Shown: positions 48,838 to 56,721 of the stretch, one piece after another
How the letters are laid out: each line of letters opens with the position of its first letter
Position numbering within the stretch: the first letter of the stretch is position 1
Origin: Nonomuraea africana
GTDB taxonomy: Bacteria > Actinomycetota > Actinomycetes > Streptosporangiales > Streptosporangiaceae
DNA length: 64,000 bases
NCBI RefSeq assembly: GCF_014873535.1
Contig: NZ_JADBEF010000001.1
Coordinates: 9,300,001-9,364,000, forward strand
Direction of reading: 5' to 3'
The notes under the pieces: model-generated
Databases searched by the model: none
The model's input: only the letters and a program-made list of their open reading frames with translations
What the model was told of the DNA's origin: nothing
Position numbers and translations under genes: made by a program

Positions 48838-49554
48838 ATGGAGGACGATCGACGGGTGTGGCCGCCGGGTTCGCCCGACCCGGATCCGCCGTGGAATCCG
48901 CAGCTCAGGCGGACGGTGGAGCGGTCTCTGCCCGACGCCCTGCCGCCCGACACCCTGCCGCCCTCCGCCCGGCTGTACGGCGCGCCCGCCGCGCCCAGGA
49001 GGCCACGACGGTGGCCGCGCAGGGCGGGGGCGCTCCTCGCTCTGATCGTGGCGGGCGGGCTGGTCGCGGGGCTGGCCACGGTCGTGCTGCGGCTGGCCGT
49101 ACCCGATCAGGCCAGGACGGCGATGCTGACCGACGCCACGGCCGCCGTCGCGATCCCGCTGCCCGAAGGGTGGCGGCAGGACCCCGTGCCGCCCGTCACC
49201 GGCTTCACCTCCGCCGCCCGCCGCGGCGGCGAGGCGCTGGTCATGGCGCGGCCGAGCGGCGCCCCCGCCGACGCGGCCAGGGCCACGGCCGAGGCCGCGG
49301 AGCTCTACTCCCGGCTGCTGCTGCACGGCGACACGGTGCGCGTGGTCGAGGACCGGCCCATCACCATCGGCCCGTACGGCGGGCACACGCGTTCGCTCCG
49401 CGCGGAGTACAAGGACGTGGTGAACCGTCCGGCGTATCTTCGAGTGATGCTTCTCACGAAACCCGGCAGGACGGTCGTCGTCGTCGGGCTCCTCCAACCC
49501 GACGAAACCACCAGCAGGCAGGCGCTCGACGAGGTCATGACGAGCGTGCGATAA
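48838..49554 (+). CDS. Membrane-anchored protein, function unknown
   Basis: 238 residues. A Pro/Arg-rich cytoplasmic head (residues 1-~62), one membrane helix (AGALLALIVAGGLVAGLATVVLRLAV), then an extracytoplasmic domain with IPLPEGWRQDPVPPVTGFTSAARRGGEALVMARPSG..., resembling the LpqN/PsbP-like lipoprotein fold in which a sentence such as LPEGW..G.....G leads the domain. No lipobox. Unrecognised beyond this; upstream of the helicase gene by 124 bp. Confidence 0.72.
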   Translation: MEDDRRVWPPGSPDPDPPWNPQLRRTVERSLPDALPPDTLPPSARLYGAPAAPRRPRRWPRRAGALLALIVAGGLVAGLATVVLRLAVPDQARTAMLTDATAAVAIPLPEGWRQDPVPPVTGFTSAARRGGEALVMARPSGAPADAARATAEAAELYSRLLLHGDTVRVVEDRPITIGPYGGHTRSLRAEYKDVVNRPAYLRVMLLTKPGRTVVVVGLLQPDETTSRQALDEVMTSVR

Positions 49555-49678
49555 GCCCAATAGCACGCAGAGGTGAGCTTGGCCAGGATCCGCTTAGCAC
49601 GGCACGTCTTGTCGGTGCCCCCGATTACCCTTGGGTCACTGTGAGAGAGCGAAGCACACGAGTCCCAGAGGTGATGGC

Positions 49679-51430
49679 GTGAGTACGTTCGCGGCATCCC
49701 ACCTGTCGCCCTCCTATCCCGACCGCGCAGCCTGGGGCACCGCGCCCAAACTGCGCGCCTGGCAGCAGGAGGCCTTCGACCTCTACTTCAGGCGCGAGCC
49801 CCGCGACTTCATGACCGTCGCGACGCCCGGCGCGGGAAAGACCACCTACGCGCTGCGCATCGCGAGCGAGCTGCTCACCCAGGGCGTGATCAGGGCGATC
49901 ACCATCGTCACGCCCACCGAGCACCTCAAGCGTCAGTGGGCCGACGCGGCGGGCAAGGTCGGCATAGCGATCGATCCCGAGTTCAAGAACAGCCAGGGCA
50001 CCACCTCGCGCGACTACCTCGGCGTGGCGGTCACCTACGCGCAGGTCGCCATGCACCCTGCGCTGCACAGGGCCCGCACGGAGGCGCGCAAGACGCTGAT
50101 CATCTTCGACGAGGTCCACCACGCGGGCGACGCCAAGTCGTGGGGCGACGGCATCAAGGAGGCCTTCGAGCCCGCCACCCGCCGCCTCCACCTCACCGGC
50201 ACCCCCTTTCGGTCCGACGACAGTCCCATCCCCTTCGTCGAGTACGCGGAGGACGCCGAGGGCTTCAAGCGCAGCGTCTCCGACTACTCCTACGGCTACG
50301 GCCCCGCCCTGGCCGACGGCGTCGTGCGCCCGGTCATCTTCCTGGCCTACTCGGGCGAGATGAAGTGGCGCACCAGGGCGGGCGACGAGATCGCCGCGAC
50401 GCTCGGCACCCCGCTCACCAAGGACCAGCTCTCCCAGGCCTGGCGCGCCGCGCTCGACCCCAAGGGCGACTGGATCCGCCAGGTGATGCAGGCCGCCGAC
50501 CGCCGCCTCACCGAGGTGCGTCGCGGCGTGCCCGACGCGGGCGGCCTGGTCATCGCCACCGACCACGAGGCCGCCCGCGCCTACGCCCGCCACCTGCGCA
50601 ACATCACCGGCGAGGGCGCCACGGTCGTGCTCTCCGACGACCCCGGGGCGTCCAAGAAGATCAAGCAGTTCTCCGCGTCGCAGGACAGGTGGCTGGTCGC
50701 GGTCCGCATGGTGTCGGAGGGCGTCGACATCCCCCGCCTGTGCGTGGGCGTCTACGCCACCTCCACCTCCACGCCGCTCTTCTTCGCCCAGGCGGTCGGG
50801 CGCTTCGTGCGCGCCCGCAAGCGGGGCGAGATGGCCTCGGTCTTCCTGCCCTCGGTGCCGACCCTCATGGGGCTGGCCAACGAGATGGAGCTCGAGCGCG
50901 ACCACGTCCTCAACAAGCGCCCGCCCGAGGACGGCCTCGACGACAGCCTGCTCGAGAACGCCAACAGGCGGCAGGACAACCCAGACGTCCTCGGCGACGA
51001 GCTGCCGTTCGAGACGATGGAGACGAATGCCACCTTCGACAGGGTCCTGTTCGACGGCGGCGAGTTCGGCACGGGCGCCGAGGTCGGCTCCGCCGAGGAG
51101 GAGGACTTCCTCGGCCTGCCGGGGCTGCTCGAACCCGACCAGGTGGCCTCCCTGCTGCGCAAGCGACAGGCCGACCAGCAGGCGGCCAAGCGGCGCGCGC
51201 CCAAGCCGGCCGAGCCGGTCATGTCGCCTCATGAGCAGCTGGCCGAGCTGCGCAAGGAGCTCAACGGGCTGGTGGGCGCGTGGAACCACCGCACGGGGCA
51301 GCCGCACGGGGTGATCCACTCGGAGCTGCGCCGCGCCTGCGGCGGCCCGCCGATCGCCCAGGCGACGGGGGAGCAGGTCCAGGAGCGCATCAACAAGATC
51401 CGCCAATGGGCGACGCAACGATCCCGCTAG
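49679..51430 (+). CDS. DEAD/DEAH-box (SF2) helicase, RadD/type III restriction-like
   Basis: 583 residues from GTG 49679. Motif I ATPGAGKT (48-55), motif II DEVHH (144-148), motif III LTGTPFRSD, motif V/VI VAVRMVSEGVDIPRL...FFAQAVGRFVRARKRG. The C-terminal ~150 residues are acidic and coiled (EEEDFLGLPGLLEPDQVASLL, HEQLAELRKELNGLVGAWNHRTGQPHGVIH) as in the actinobacterial family. Probable DNA helicase or translocase in repair; the exact role is unknown. No restriction or defence partner genes are adjacent. Ends in repeats and a long terminator. Confidence 0.9.
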   Translation: MSTFAASHLSPSYPDRAAWGTAPKLRAWQQEAFDLYFRREPRDFMTVATPGAGKTTYALRIASELLTQGVIRAITIVTPTEHLKRQWADAAGKVGIAIDPEFKNSQGTTSRDYLGVAVTYAQVAMHPALHRARTEARKTLIIFDEVHHAGDAKSWGDGIKEAFEPATRRLHLTGTPFRSDDSPIPFVEYAEDAEGFKRSVSDYSYGYGPALADGVVRPVIFLAYSGEMKWRTRAGDEIAATLGTPLTKDQLSQAWRAALDPKGDWIRQVMQAADRRLTEVRRGVPDAGGLVIATDHEAARAYARHLRNITGEGATVVLSDDPGASKKIKQFSASQDRWLVAVRMVSEGVDIPRLCVGVYATSTSTPLFFAQAVGRFVRARKRGEMASVFLPSVPTLMGLANEMELERDHVLNKRPPEDGLDDSLLENANRRQDNPDVLGDELPFETMETNATFDRVLFDGGEFGTGAEVGSAEEEDFLGLPGLLEPDQVASLLRKRQADQQAAKRRAPKPAEPVMSPHEQLAELRKELNGLVGAWNHRTGQPHGVIHSELRRACGGPPIAQATGEQVQERINKIRQWATQRSR

Positions 51431-51453
51431 CGCACTTTCCATGAGCTCCTTTA

Positions 51454-51515
51454 CGGCACAGCTATTAGGAGCTTTCTGTGCGGCACAGCTTTAAGAGCTT
51501 TCTGTACGGCACAGC
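51454..51515. repeat. Short tandem repeat, period 26-27 bp
   Basis: CGGCACAGC occurs at 51454, 51481 and 51507, with TA/TTA-A-GAGCTTTCTGT filling the intervals. Two full units and the start of a third, immediately after the helicase stop. Confidence 0.8.
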
Positions 51516-51554
51516 GGGCTGACGGCCACCGGGGTCACCGGTGGCCGTCAGCCC
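51516..51554 (+). terminator. Terminator of the helicase gene
   Basis: Perfect 17-bp stem (51516-51532 with 51538-51554), 5-nt loop; no T-tract. Confidence 0.75.
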
Positions 51555-51625
51555 ATCACGCATACTCCAGCAGGACTCCGGTGCCCGCCGTCACGTCAGG
51601 CTCCTTGACCGCCTGCCGGATCACG

Positions 51626-51741
51626 GACCAACCGCCTCACCAAGAGCTGATCGGCCCTCTCGCCGACCGACCGCCTCACCGACGGCTGATCGGCCCCCTC
51701 ATCGACCGACCGCCTCACCGACGGCTGATGGGCCCCTCACC
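51626..51741. repeat. Tandem repeat of about 39 bp, three copies
   Basis: Units 51626-51664, 51665-51703 and 51704-51741 share GACCGACCGCCTCACCGACGG then CTGATCGGCCCC. A partial copy follows and a degenerate one precedes. The period is a multiple of three and open frames cross it, but none has a start site or codon pattern that looks genuine. The remaining sequence from 51742 to 51877 is CG-rich and featureless. Confidence 0.85.
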
Positions 51742-51877
51742 GACCGACCTCGGCCTCGTTGACGTCGCCTGTCCCGCGCCTCGTCGACGCCGACCGACTC
51801 CCACTTCCTCGACCCGTCCCCGCCGCACCGATCCGCCCCGTCTCATCGACTGATCGATCGGTTGGCCAGCCTGGGGT

Positions 51878-52423
51878 TCAGCGGCTCAGGGGGATGCGGT
51901 TGCCTGAGCGGCCGTCCACGGTCACGTAGCGAGGGCCGTCGGGCAGGTCGAGGGTGAGGGCCAGGGACGCGGTACTGTGCTCGACGTGCACGGGAACCGT
52001 CCTGGCGCCTTCGTGGTGGGTCTGCGGCGTGCCCTCCCAGCGACCCTGCGGGGCGCCTTCGCTCACCCAGACCCTCAGCTCGCGTCCCTTGCGGCGCAGG
52101 ACCACGTCGGCCGTCCTGCACTCGTCGGACGCGGCCGCCCAGTAGAGCCTCAGCCGCTCGTGACGCCTGCCCAACCGCGCCGCCTGAGGCACGGGCGTCC
52201 GCTCGACGCACTCCGCCATGGCGGGCTGCTGCGCCGCCGCAGGCACGTCGTAGGCGACCACCACGCGCGACTCCCGCTCCTCGCTGACCACCACCGTCGC
52301 CGCCTCCATCGCCACCAGGGTCAGCACGGCTCCGATACGGGCCGGATGGCGGCCGCGTACGAGGAACCAGAGGCACAGCGGCGACAGCACGAGCCAGGCG
52401 AGGCCGAGAGCGAAGGCGAGCAT
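51878..52423 (-). CDS. Small membrane protein, function unknown
   Basis: 181 residues. Two N-terminal hydrophobic segments (MLAFALGLAWLVLSPLCLWFLV and ARIGAVLTLVAMEAATVVVS) and a soluble domain with two cysteines (C72 area AMAECVERTPVP and SDECRTADVV) that could pair. Ends in a beta-rich stretch (SLALTLDLPDGPRYVTVDG). No family recognised. Codon use is consistent with a real gene; it stands alone among repeats. Confidence 0.6.
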   Translation of the reverse strand: MLAFALGLAWLVLSPLCLWFLVRGRHPARIGAVLTLVAMEAATVVVSEERESRVVVAYDVPAAAQQPAMAECVERTPVPQAARLGRRHERLRLYWAAASDECRTADVVLRRKGRELRVWVSEGAPQGRWEGTPQTHHEGARTVPVHVEHSTASLALTLDLPDGPRYVTVDGRSGNRIPLSR

Positions 52424-52905
52424 GGGACGTCCTCTACACGTCGGATGAGCTTCCTGGCTCTCCGTAGTAGTTCAGGAGCGAGGAGTTCTCACCGCCTTGA
52501 CCATCACATCGCCGGCGCGTTGCGAGGTGTCTAACCTCCCAGCACCGTCAGCGAACCACGATCACCTTCCAGGTCGTTGGCAGGCCACCTGGTTGCCCCA
52601 CAGAACGCCCTCCGGGTTGTCCGGGGGTGGCTGAGCCGTCCTCGGTCGTGAGTAGGCGACCAGGCCCGCGCAGAGGCAGATGTCCAATGGGAGACCAGAT
52701 CGTCCTCGCCGCCTTCTAGGACGTCAGTGGACAATCAGCCGGTTCCGGATCCGCCTGGTTGCCCTCCAGGCCGCCTTCCGGGGCGGCTGCGGGTGACCGA
52801 GTCGCCGTTGGATCATGAGTGGGCGACCGGGCGGCTGCAGGGCGGCCAAGGGCTCCGAGCCGCCCTCCGGGGTGCCAGCGGACGGCTGGGTTGCTCGCCG
52901 GGGTG
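52424..52905. other. 482-bp gene-poor stretch with degenerate repeats
   Basis: Open frames here lack start signals and change phase across similar words. Words of the form GTCAGTGGAC-GA/AA-TGGGTCGCC recur at about 52537, 52723, 52867 and 52901, each followed by a C/T-rich then G-rich tract. It looks like decayed tandem repeats. No gene is supported. Confidence 0.5.
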
Positions 52906-53475
52906 TCAGTGGACGACTGGGTCGCCCTTCAGGGTGGCGCCTGCGTCGCGGAGTTGGGCCAGGGCCACCTCCGTTGTCTGCCTGGACACTCCGGCCGTGA
53001 GGCCCAGCAGCACGCGCACCGCGAGGCCGTGCTCCACCGCGTCCATGGCCGTGGCGCGGACGCAGTGGTCGGTGGCGATGCCCACGACGTCGACCGTGTG
53101 GACCTTGCGCTCTGCCAGCCATTCCCCCAGCGGCTGGCCCGCCGGCGAGGATCCCTCGAAACCGCTGTAGGCCGCCTCGTTGGCGCCCTTGCTGAACACC
53201 TCTTCGACCTTCGAGGTGTCGAAGGCGGGGTGGAAGTCGGCGCCCTGGGTGCCCACGACGCAGTGCGCCGGCCAGGTCCTGACGAAGTCGGGCTCGGCGT
53301 GGAAGTGCGAGCCGGGATCGATGTGGTAGTCGCGGGTGGCCACCACGTGGTCGTAGCGATGGGAGGCCACATGCTCGCTGATAGCGGCCGCGACCTCGGC
53401 GCCGCCCGACACGGGGAGGCTGCCGCCCTCGCAGAAGTCGTTCTGCACGTCCACGATGATCAATGCGGTGCTCAC
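52906..53475 (-). CDS. pncA: Nicotinamidase/pyrazinamidase
   Basis: 189 residues from GTG 53475; a TAGGCT box 7 nt upstream supports this over the ATG at 53493. Hydrolyses nicotinamide to nicotinate for NAD salvage. Catalytic triad D9 (IIVDVQNDF), K96 (FSKGANEAAYSGF) and C138 (GIATDHCVRATAMDA); metal ligands D49, H51, H57 and H71. All match the well-studied M. tuberculosis enzyme within one residue of numbering. Its product feeds the phosphoribosyltransferase encoded next on the same strand. Confidence 0.95.
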   Translation of the reverse strand: MSTALIIVDVQNDFCEGGSLPVSGGAEVAAAISEHVASHRYDHVVATRDYHIDPGSHFHAEPDFVRTWPAHCVVGTQGADFHPAFDTSKVEEVFSKGANEAAYSGFEGSSPAGQPLGEWLAERKVHTVDVVGIATDHCVRATAMDAVEHGLAVRVLLGLTAGVSRQTTEVALAQLRDAGATLKGDPVVH

Positions 53476-53759
53476 ACTGTCGAGCCTACTCATGCCCCAC
53501 CCGCCGAGGCGGACCAGGGCAAGCAGGCCATGACGAGCCGGACACGACAGGGCGAACGGAGCCGGGCGAGCAGGGCGGGGCGAGTAGCGGGGGCAGGGCG
53601 GCCGTAGCCGGACGAGCGAGGCCGGCGCAAAGTGGCACCGCATGAGCAGGGCGGGAATGCAAGACGGGGCTAGCCAGGGAGGCGGCTAGCCGGGAGGGAG
53701 CGGGCGGGGGAGGGGCCTGGGAGGGTGCCGCCAGTGGGCTGGCGGGGCGAGGGCGAGGG
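53476..53759. other. 284-bp G-rich spacer between pncA and pncB
   Basis: Plus strand is strongly purine- and G-rich (repeated GGGCG, GAGC and GGGAGG tracts, especially 53560-53755), with no open frame worth calling. Potential quadruplex-forming sequence by composition. It contains the upstream region of pncA and the 3' flank of pncB. Confidence 0.5.
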
Positions 53760-55043
53760 TCAGGCGAATTCGGTGGGGATGGCCGCGTAGCCCCGGCCGA
53801 GGTGGAGTGCGTCCTGGGGGAGGAGGGCGACGGTCTCGCGGTGCCGGTCGCGGGCCGCGATCAGGGGCTCGGCGCCGACGATCTCGCCGTCCACAACCAG
53901 CTCGTGCAGCAGGGGGAGCCCGCCCTCGGGCGCGACGCCCGAGGTCGTGACCACCTCGGTCTCGAACCTGCCCTGGTCGTCCAGCAGGCGGAAGGCCTGC
54001 TTGCGCCCGCCGCGGGACGGCTTGCCCACCGAGCGCTTCGCCACCGCCTCCAGCTTGCCCGATGCGGTCTCCCTGGCCACCAGCTTGTAGACCAGGGCCG
54101 CCGTGGGTACGCCCGAGCCCGTGACGAGGGAGGTGCCGACGCCGTACCCGTCGACGGGGGCGGCGGCCAGCGCGGCGATGGCGTACTCGTCCAGGTCGGA
54201 GGTGACCAGGATGCGGGTGTTGAACGCGCCGAGCGCGTCGAGCTGCTCGCGCACCTCTTGGGCGGCGGCGGCCAGGTCGCCCGAGTCGATCCTGACCGCG
54301 CCGAGCTTCGGACCGGCCAGCTCGACCGCCGTCCGCACCGCCTCCGCGACGTCGTAGGTGTCGACCAGCAGCGTGGTGCTCTCGCCGAGCGAGGCGATCT
54401 GGGCCTGGAAGGCGTCGCGCTCGCTGTCGTGGAGCAGCGTGAAGGCGTGCGCCGCCGTACCGGCCGTGGGGACGCCGAACTCGCGTCCGGCCATCAGGTT
54501 GGAGGTGGAGGAGAAGCCGGCGATGTACGCGGCGCGGGCGGCGGCGACGGCCGCCCGCTCGTGCGTACGGCGGGAGCCCATCTCGATGATGGGCCGGCCG
54601 CCCGCGGCGTTGGTCATGCGAGAGGCGGCCGAGGCGATCGCGCAGTCGTGGTTGAGGATGGACAGGATCATGGTCTCGAGGAGGACGGCCTCCGCGAACG
54701 TCCCCTCCACGACCATGATCGGCGAGGCGGGGAAATACAGGTCGCCTTCGCGGTAGCCGTACAGGCTCCCGGAAAATCGGTAATCGCCGAGAAACGCCAG
54801 AGTCGGTTCGTCGACGACGTTGTGCTCGCGGAGGAAGGTGAGTTCTTCCTCACCGAAGCGGAAGTGCTGCAGTTCGTCCAGCACTCTGCCGGTGCCGGCG
54901 ACCACCCCATACCGCCGTCCGCCGGGCAAATGGCGCGCGAACACTTCGAAGACAGCTCGCCGGTGGGCCGCGCCACTGCGGAGGGCGGCCTGCAACATCG
55001 TCAGCTCATAGTGATCTGTGAGCAACGCAGTGCTCATGGTCAT
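53760..55043 (-). CDS. pncB: Nicotinate phosphoribosyltransferase
   Basis: 427 residues from ATG 55043 (ATG 55037 two codons later possible). Preiss-Handler enzyme: nicotinate + PRPP to NaMN. Landmarks: LLTDHYELTMLQAALRSG at the start, FEVFARHLPGGRRYGVVAGTGRVLDEL, STSNLMAGREFGVPTAGTAAHAF with the catalytic His, LLVDTYD, and VRIDSGDL binding phosphate. Follows the bacterial ~440-residue form. Divergent from clpS, the same arrangement as pncB1-clpS in M. tuberculosis. Confidence 0.95.
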   Translation of the reverse strand: MTMSTALLTDHYELTMLQAALRSGAAHRRAVFEVFARHLPGGRRYGVVAGTGRVLDELQHFRFGEEELTFLREHNVVDEPTLAFLGDYRFSGSLYGYREGDLYFPASPIMVVEGTFAEAVLLETMILSILNHDCAIASAASRMTNAAGGRPIIEMGSRRTHERAAVAAARAAYIAGFSSTSNLMAGREFGVPTAGTAAHAFTLLHDSERDAFQAQIASLGESTTLLVDTYDVAEAVRTAVELAGPKLGAVRIDSGDLAAAAQEVREQLDALGAFNTRILVTSDLDEYAIAALAAAPVDGYGVGTSLVTGSGVPTAALVYKLVARETASGKLEAVAKRSVGKPSRGGRKQAFRLLDDQGRFETEVVTTSGVAPEGGLPLLHELVVDGEIVGAEPLIAARDRHRETVALLPQDALHLGRGYAAIPTEFA

Positions 55044-55089
55044 TCTCACGAGTTCGAGACTACGGCCCAGATAGGGCAGACTCGGGGAT

Positions 55090-55383
55090 GTGGGTAGCAC
55101 CGCTCCAATCGCCGTCGAGCGCCCTTCATCGGACGTCCGGCCCGATCTGCCATGGGTCACGATCGTCTGGAACGACCCGGTCAACCTGATGTCGTACGTG
55201 ACCTATGTGTTCCAGACCGTGTTCGGCTACTCCAAGGAGAAGGCCGAGAAGCTCATGATGGACGTCCACCACAAGGGCAAGGCCGTCGTGTCGAGCGGCA
55301 CGCGCGAAGAGATGGAACGCGATGTGCAGATTCTTCACTCCTACGGCCTCTGGGCGACGCTCCAGTCGGACTCGCTCTCGTGA
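55090..55383 (+). CDS. clpS: ATP-dependent Clp protease adaptor ClpS
   Basis: 97 residues, GTG start. Delivers N-degron substrates to ClpA/ClpC. Core VTIVWNDPVNLMSYVTYVFQTVFGYSKEKAEKLMMDVHHKGKAVVSSGTREEMERDV with the substrate-pocket NDP, M and H residues. The N-terminal ~20 residues are flexible. Start of a cluster running clpS-DUF2017-mec-cysO-cysM. Confidence 0.96.
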   Translation: MGSTAPIAVERPSSDVRPDLPWVTIVWNDPVNLMSYVTYVFQTVFGYSKEKAEKLMMDVHHKGKAVVSSGTREEMERDVQILHSYGLWATLQSDSLS

Positions 55384-55393
55384 GGTGGTGCAG

Positions 55394-55918
55394 GTGAGCT
55401 CGGGCTTCAAGTCCCGTCACGGCGGCGGCGTCATCGCGCAGTTCGAGGCCGCCGAGGTCTCGATCCTGCGCTCTCTGGTGACCCAGGTCCTCGGCCTCGT
55501 GGCGCCGGGCGAGACCGGCGACGACCCGCTGGAGCGCGCGCTCGGCATCGGCTCTCCGCAGCAGCCCACCGATCCCGTGCTGGCACGGCTGTTCCCCTCT
55601 GCCTACGCCGACGAGGCGGAGGCGGGAGAGTTCCGCCGCTACACCGAGGCGACGCTGCGCGACGGCAAGCGCGCCGACGCCCAGACGATGCTCGACACCG
55701 CCCGTCCGGGGCGCACCGAGCTCACGGCCGAACAGGCCCAGGCGTGGCTGCGGTCGCTCAATGACGTACGGCTGGCGCTGGGCACGCGGCTGGAGGTGAC
55801 CGAGGAGGTGCACGAGGAGATCGCGACGATGTCCGAGGACGATCCCCGGTATCCGGCGTTCGTTACCTACGACTGGCTCACCTACCTCCAGGACACCTTG
55901 GTCCGCGCCCTCTGGTGA
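55394..55918 (+). CDS. DUF2017 family protein
   Basis: 174 residues from GTG 55394 with GAGG 8 nt upstream (other in-frame GTGs at 55385 and 55388). Sequence SRHGGGVIAQFEAAEVSILRSLVTQVLGLV..., then DPVLARLFPSAYAD...EFRRYTEATLRDGKR and the C-terminal DVRLALGTRLEVTEE...YDWLTYLQDTLVRAL are the DUF2017 pattern, cognate of M. tuberculosis Rv1332, which also follows clpS. Helical, soluble, function unknown. The constant pairing with clpS suggests a proteolysis link. Confidence 0.9.
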   Translation: MSSGFKSRHGGGVIAQFEAAEVSILRSLVTQVLGLVAPGETGDDPLERALGIGSPQQPTDPVLARLFPSAYADEAEAGEFRRYTEATLRDGKRADAQTMLDTARPGRTELTAEQAQAWLRSLNDVRLALGTRLEVTEEVHEEIATMSEDDPRYPAFVTYDWLTYLQDTLVRALW

Positions 55919-56106
55919 ACCCCCACTGGGACCCTCCGGTCAGGATCGCGCCCCCCGGCTCGCCCGCCCGTGCTCTCTGACGAGGGCGCTGTCCCCGTGT
56001 TCGGTTCGCTTCCTCGGGTGAGCCCCCGCCTGCCGTTCACGTGGTGTGCTGGTCGGGTGGCCGCGGAGGCGGGCACCGGACGTCGAGGCGGTCCTGGTGG
56101 CCCAGG

Positions 56107-56112
56107 TACTCT
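56107..56112 (+). promoter_or_regulatory. Candidate -10 of mec (leaderless)
   Basis: TACTCT, 7 nt before the ATG at 56120, no ribosome-binding site visible. Confidence 0.45.
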
Positions 56113-56119
56113 CTGCTCC

Positions 56120-56524
56120 ATGCTGACGATCTCGCAGGATCTTGTTGACAAGATCATTGCGCATGCCCGCGCCGACCACCCCGACGAGGCTTGCGGGGTG
56201 ATCGCCGGGCGTGGTGGCGTTCCCGAGAGGTTCGTCCCGATGGAGAACGCCGAGCGCTCGCCCACCTTCTACCGCTTCGACTCCATGGAGCAGCTGCGGG
56301 TGTGGCGTGAGATGGACGACCGCGACGAGGAGCCCGTCGTGATCTACCACTCGCACACCGCCACCGAGGCCTACCCTTCGCGCACCGACGTGAGCTACGC
56401 CTCGGAGCCGAACGCTCACTACGTGCTCGTCTCCACCAGGGAGGACCTGGGGGAGAAGGTGGAGCTGCGCTCCTACCGCATCGTCGACGGGGTGATCACC
56501 GAGGAGGAGGTGACCATCACGTGA
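56120..56524 (+). CDS. mec: JAMM/MPN metalloprotease, CysO-cysteine peptidase
   Basis: 134 residues. Zinc isopeptidase with E23 (DEACGVIAG) and the JAMM motif H77-x-H79...S87-x2-D90 (YHSHTATEAYPSRTDVSYA). In M. tuberculosis the neighbouring homologue (Rv1334) releases cysteine from the CysO carrier. The same order mec, cysO, cysM is kept here. Because the CysO encoded nearby ends two residues beyond Gly-Gly, this enzyme may also trim the carrier precursor. Confidence 0.94.
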   Translation: MLTISQDLVDKIIAHARADHPDEACGVIAGRGGVPERFVPMENAERSPTFYRFDSMEQLRVWREMDDRDEEPVVIYHSHTATEAYPSRTDVSYASEPNAHYVLVSTREDLGEKVELRSYRIVDGVITEEEVTIT

Positions 56525-56555
56525 GACGGCGAGTCCCGGCGATCCGCGCCAAGGG

Positions 56556-56561
56556 TAAACT
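56556..56561 (+). promoter_or_regulatory. Candidate -10 of the cysO leader ORF
   Basis: TAAACT, 7 nt before the ATG of the 23-codon leader ORF, implying a leaderless leader peptide. Confidence 0.5.
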
Positions 56562-56568
56562 GCTGTCC

Positions 56569-56640
56569 ATGACGGTCCGGCCTGTGCAGAGCTTCCTCTT
56601 CGCGCACACTCCGTCTGTTGTCGTCTACGACTGTCGCTGA
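56569..56640 (+). CDS. 23-residue putative leader peptide upstream of cysO
   Basis: ATG at 56569 to TGA at 56640, sequence MTVRPVQSFLFAHTPSVVVYDCR. It stands alone between mec and cysO, is too short for automated gene calls, has its own -10 box, and ends Asp-Cys-Arg just before the stop. Alternative hairpins begin at the very next base. Short actinobacterial leader ORFs with a late Cys or Cys-Arg precede several sulfur-assimilation genes and act, or are thought to act, as cysteine-sensing attenuators. A coding role is inferred from this arrangement; no protein evidence exists here. Confidence 0.6.
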   Translation: MTVRPVQSFLFAHTPSVVVYDCR

Positions 56641-56689
56641 CCGGCAGTTTTCCGGAATCCCTTTTCCCGCACCGGTGTTCTGCCCGGTG
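56641..56689 (+). promoter_or_regulatory. Attenuator-like alternative hairpins between leader ORF and cysO
   Basis: CACCGG (56670-56675) can pair with CCGGTG (56684-56689). Alternatively CCGGCAG (56641-56647), starting right after the leader stop, can pair with CTGCCCGG (56680-56687, one bulge). The two cannot coexist. No T-tract, so control may be translational; the cysO ribosome-binding site GAGGAG is at 56705-56710. Confidence 0.5.
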
Positions 56690-56721
56690 GACGACGACAT
56701 GAATGAGGAGACTGACCCGCG

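Noticed and set aside
49679..51430. Helicase considered as part of a phage-defence system
   Set aside because: Neighbours are a membrane protein and repeats; no nuclease, methyltransferase or other defence partner is present, and the family is widespread as a housekeeping-type helicase.
51454..51741. Repeats considered as a CRISPR array
   Set aside because: Units are back to back with no unique spacers of constant length, and no cas genes lie nearby.
51581..51853. 90-codon open frame with 13-residue repeats DRPPHRRLIGPL
   Set aside because: Created by the 39-bp tandem repeat; no ribosome-binding site or -10 box and other frames are equally open.
53802..55097. 431-codon plus-strand open frame opposite pncB
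   Set aside because: Antisense of an unmistakable nicotinate phosphoribosyltransferase.
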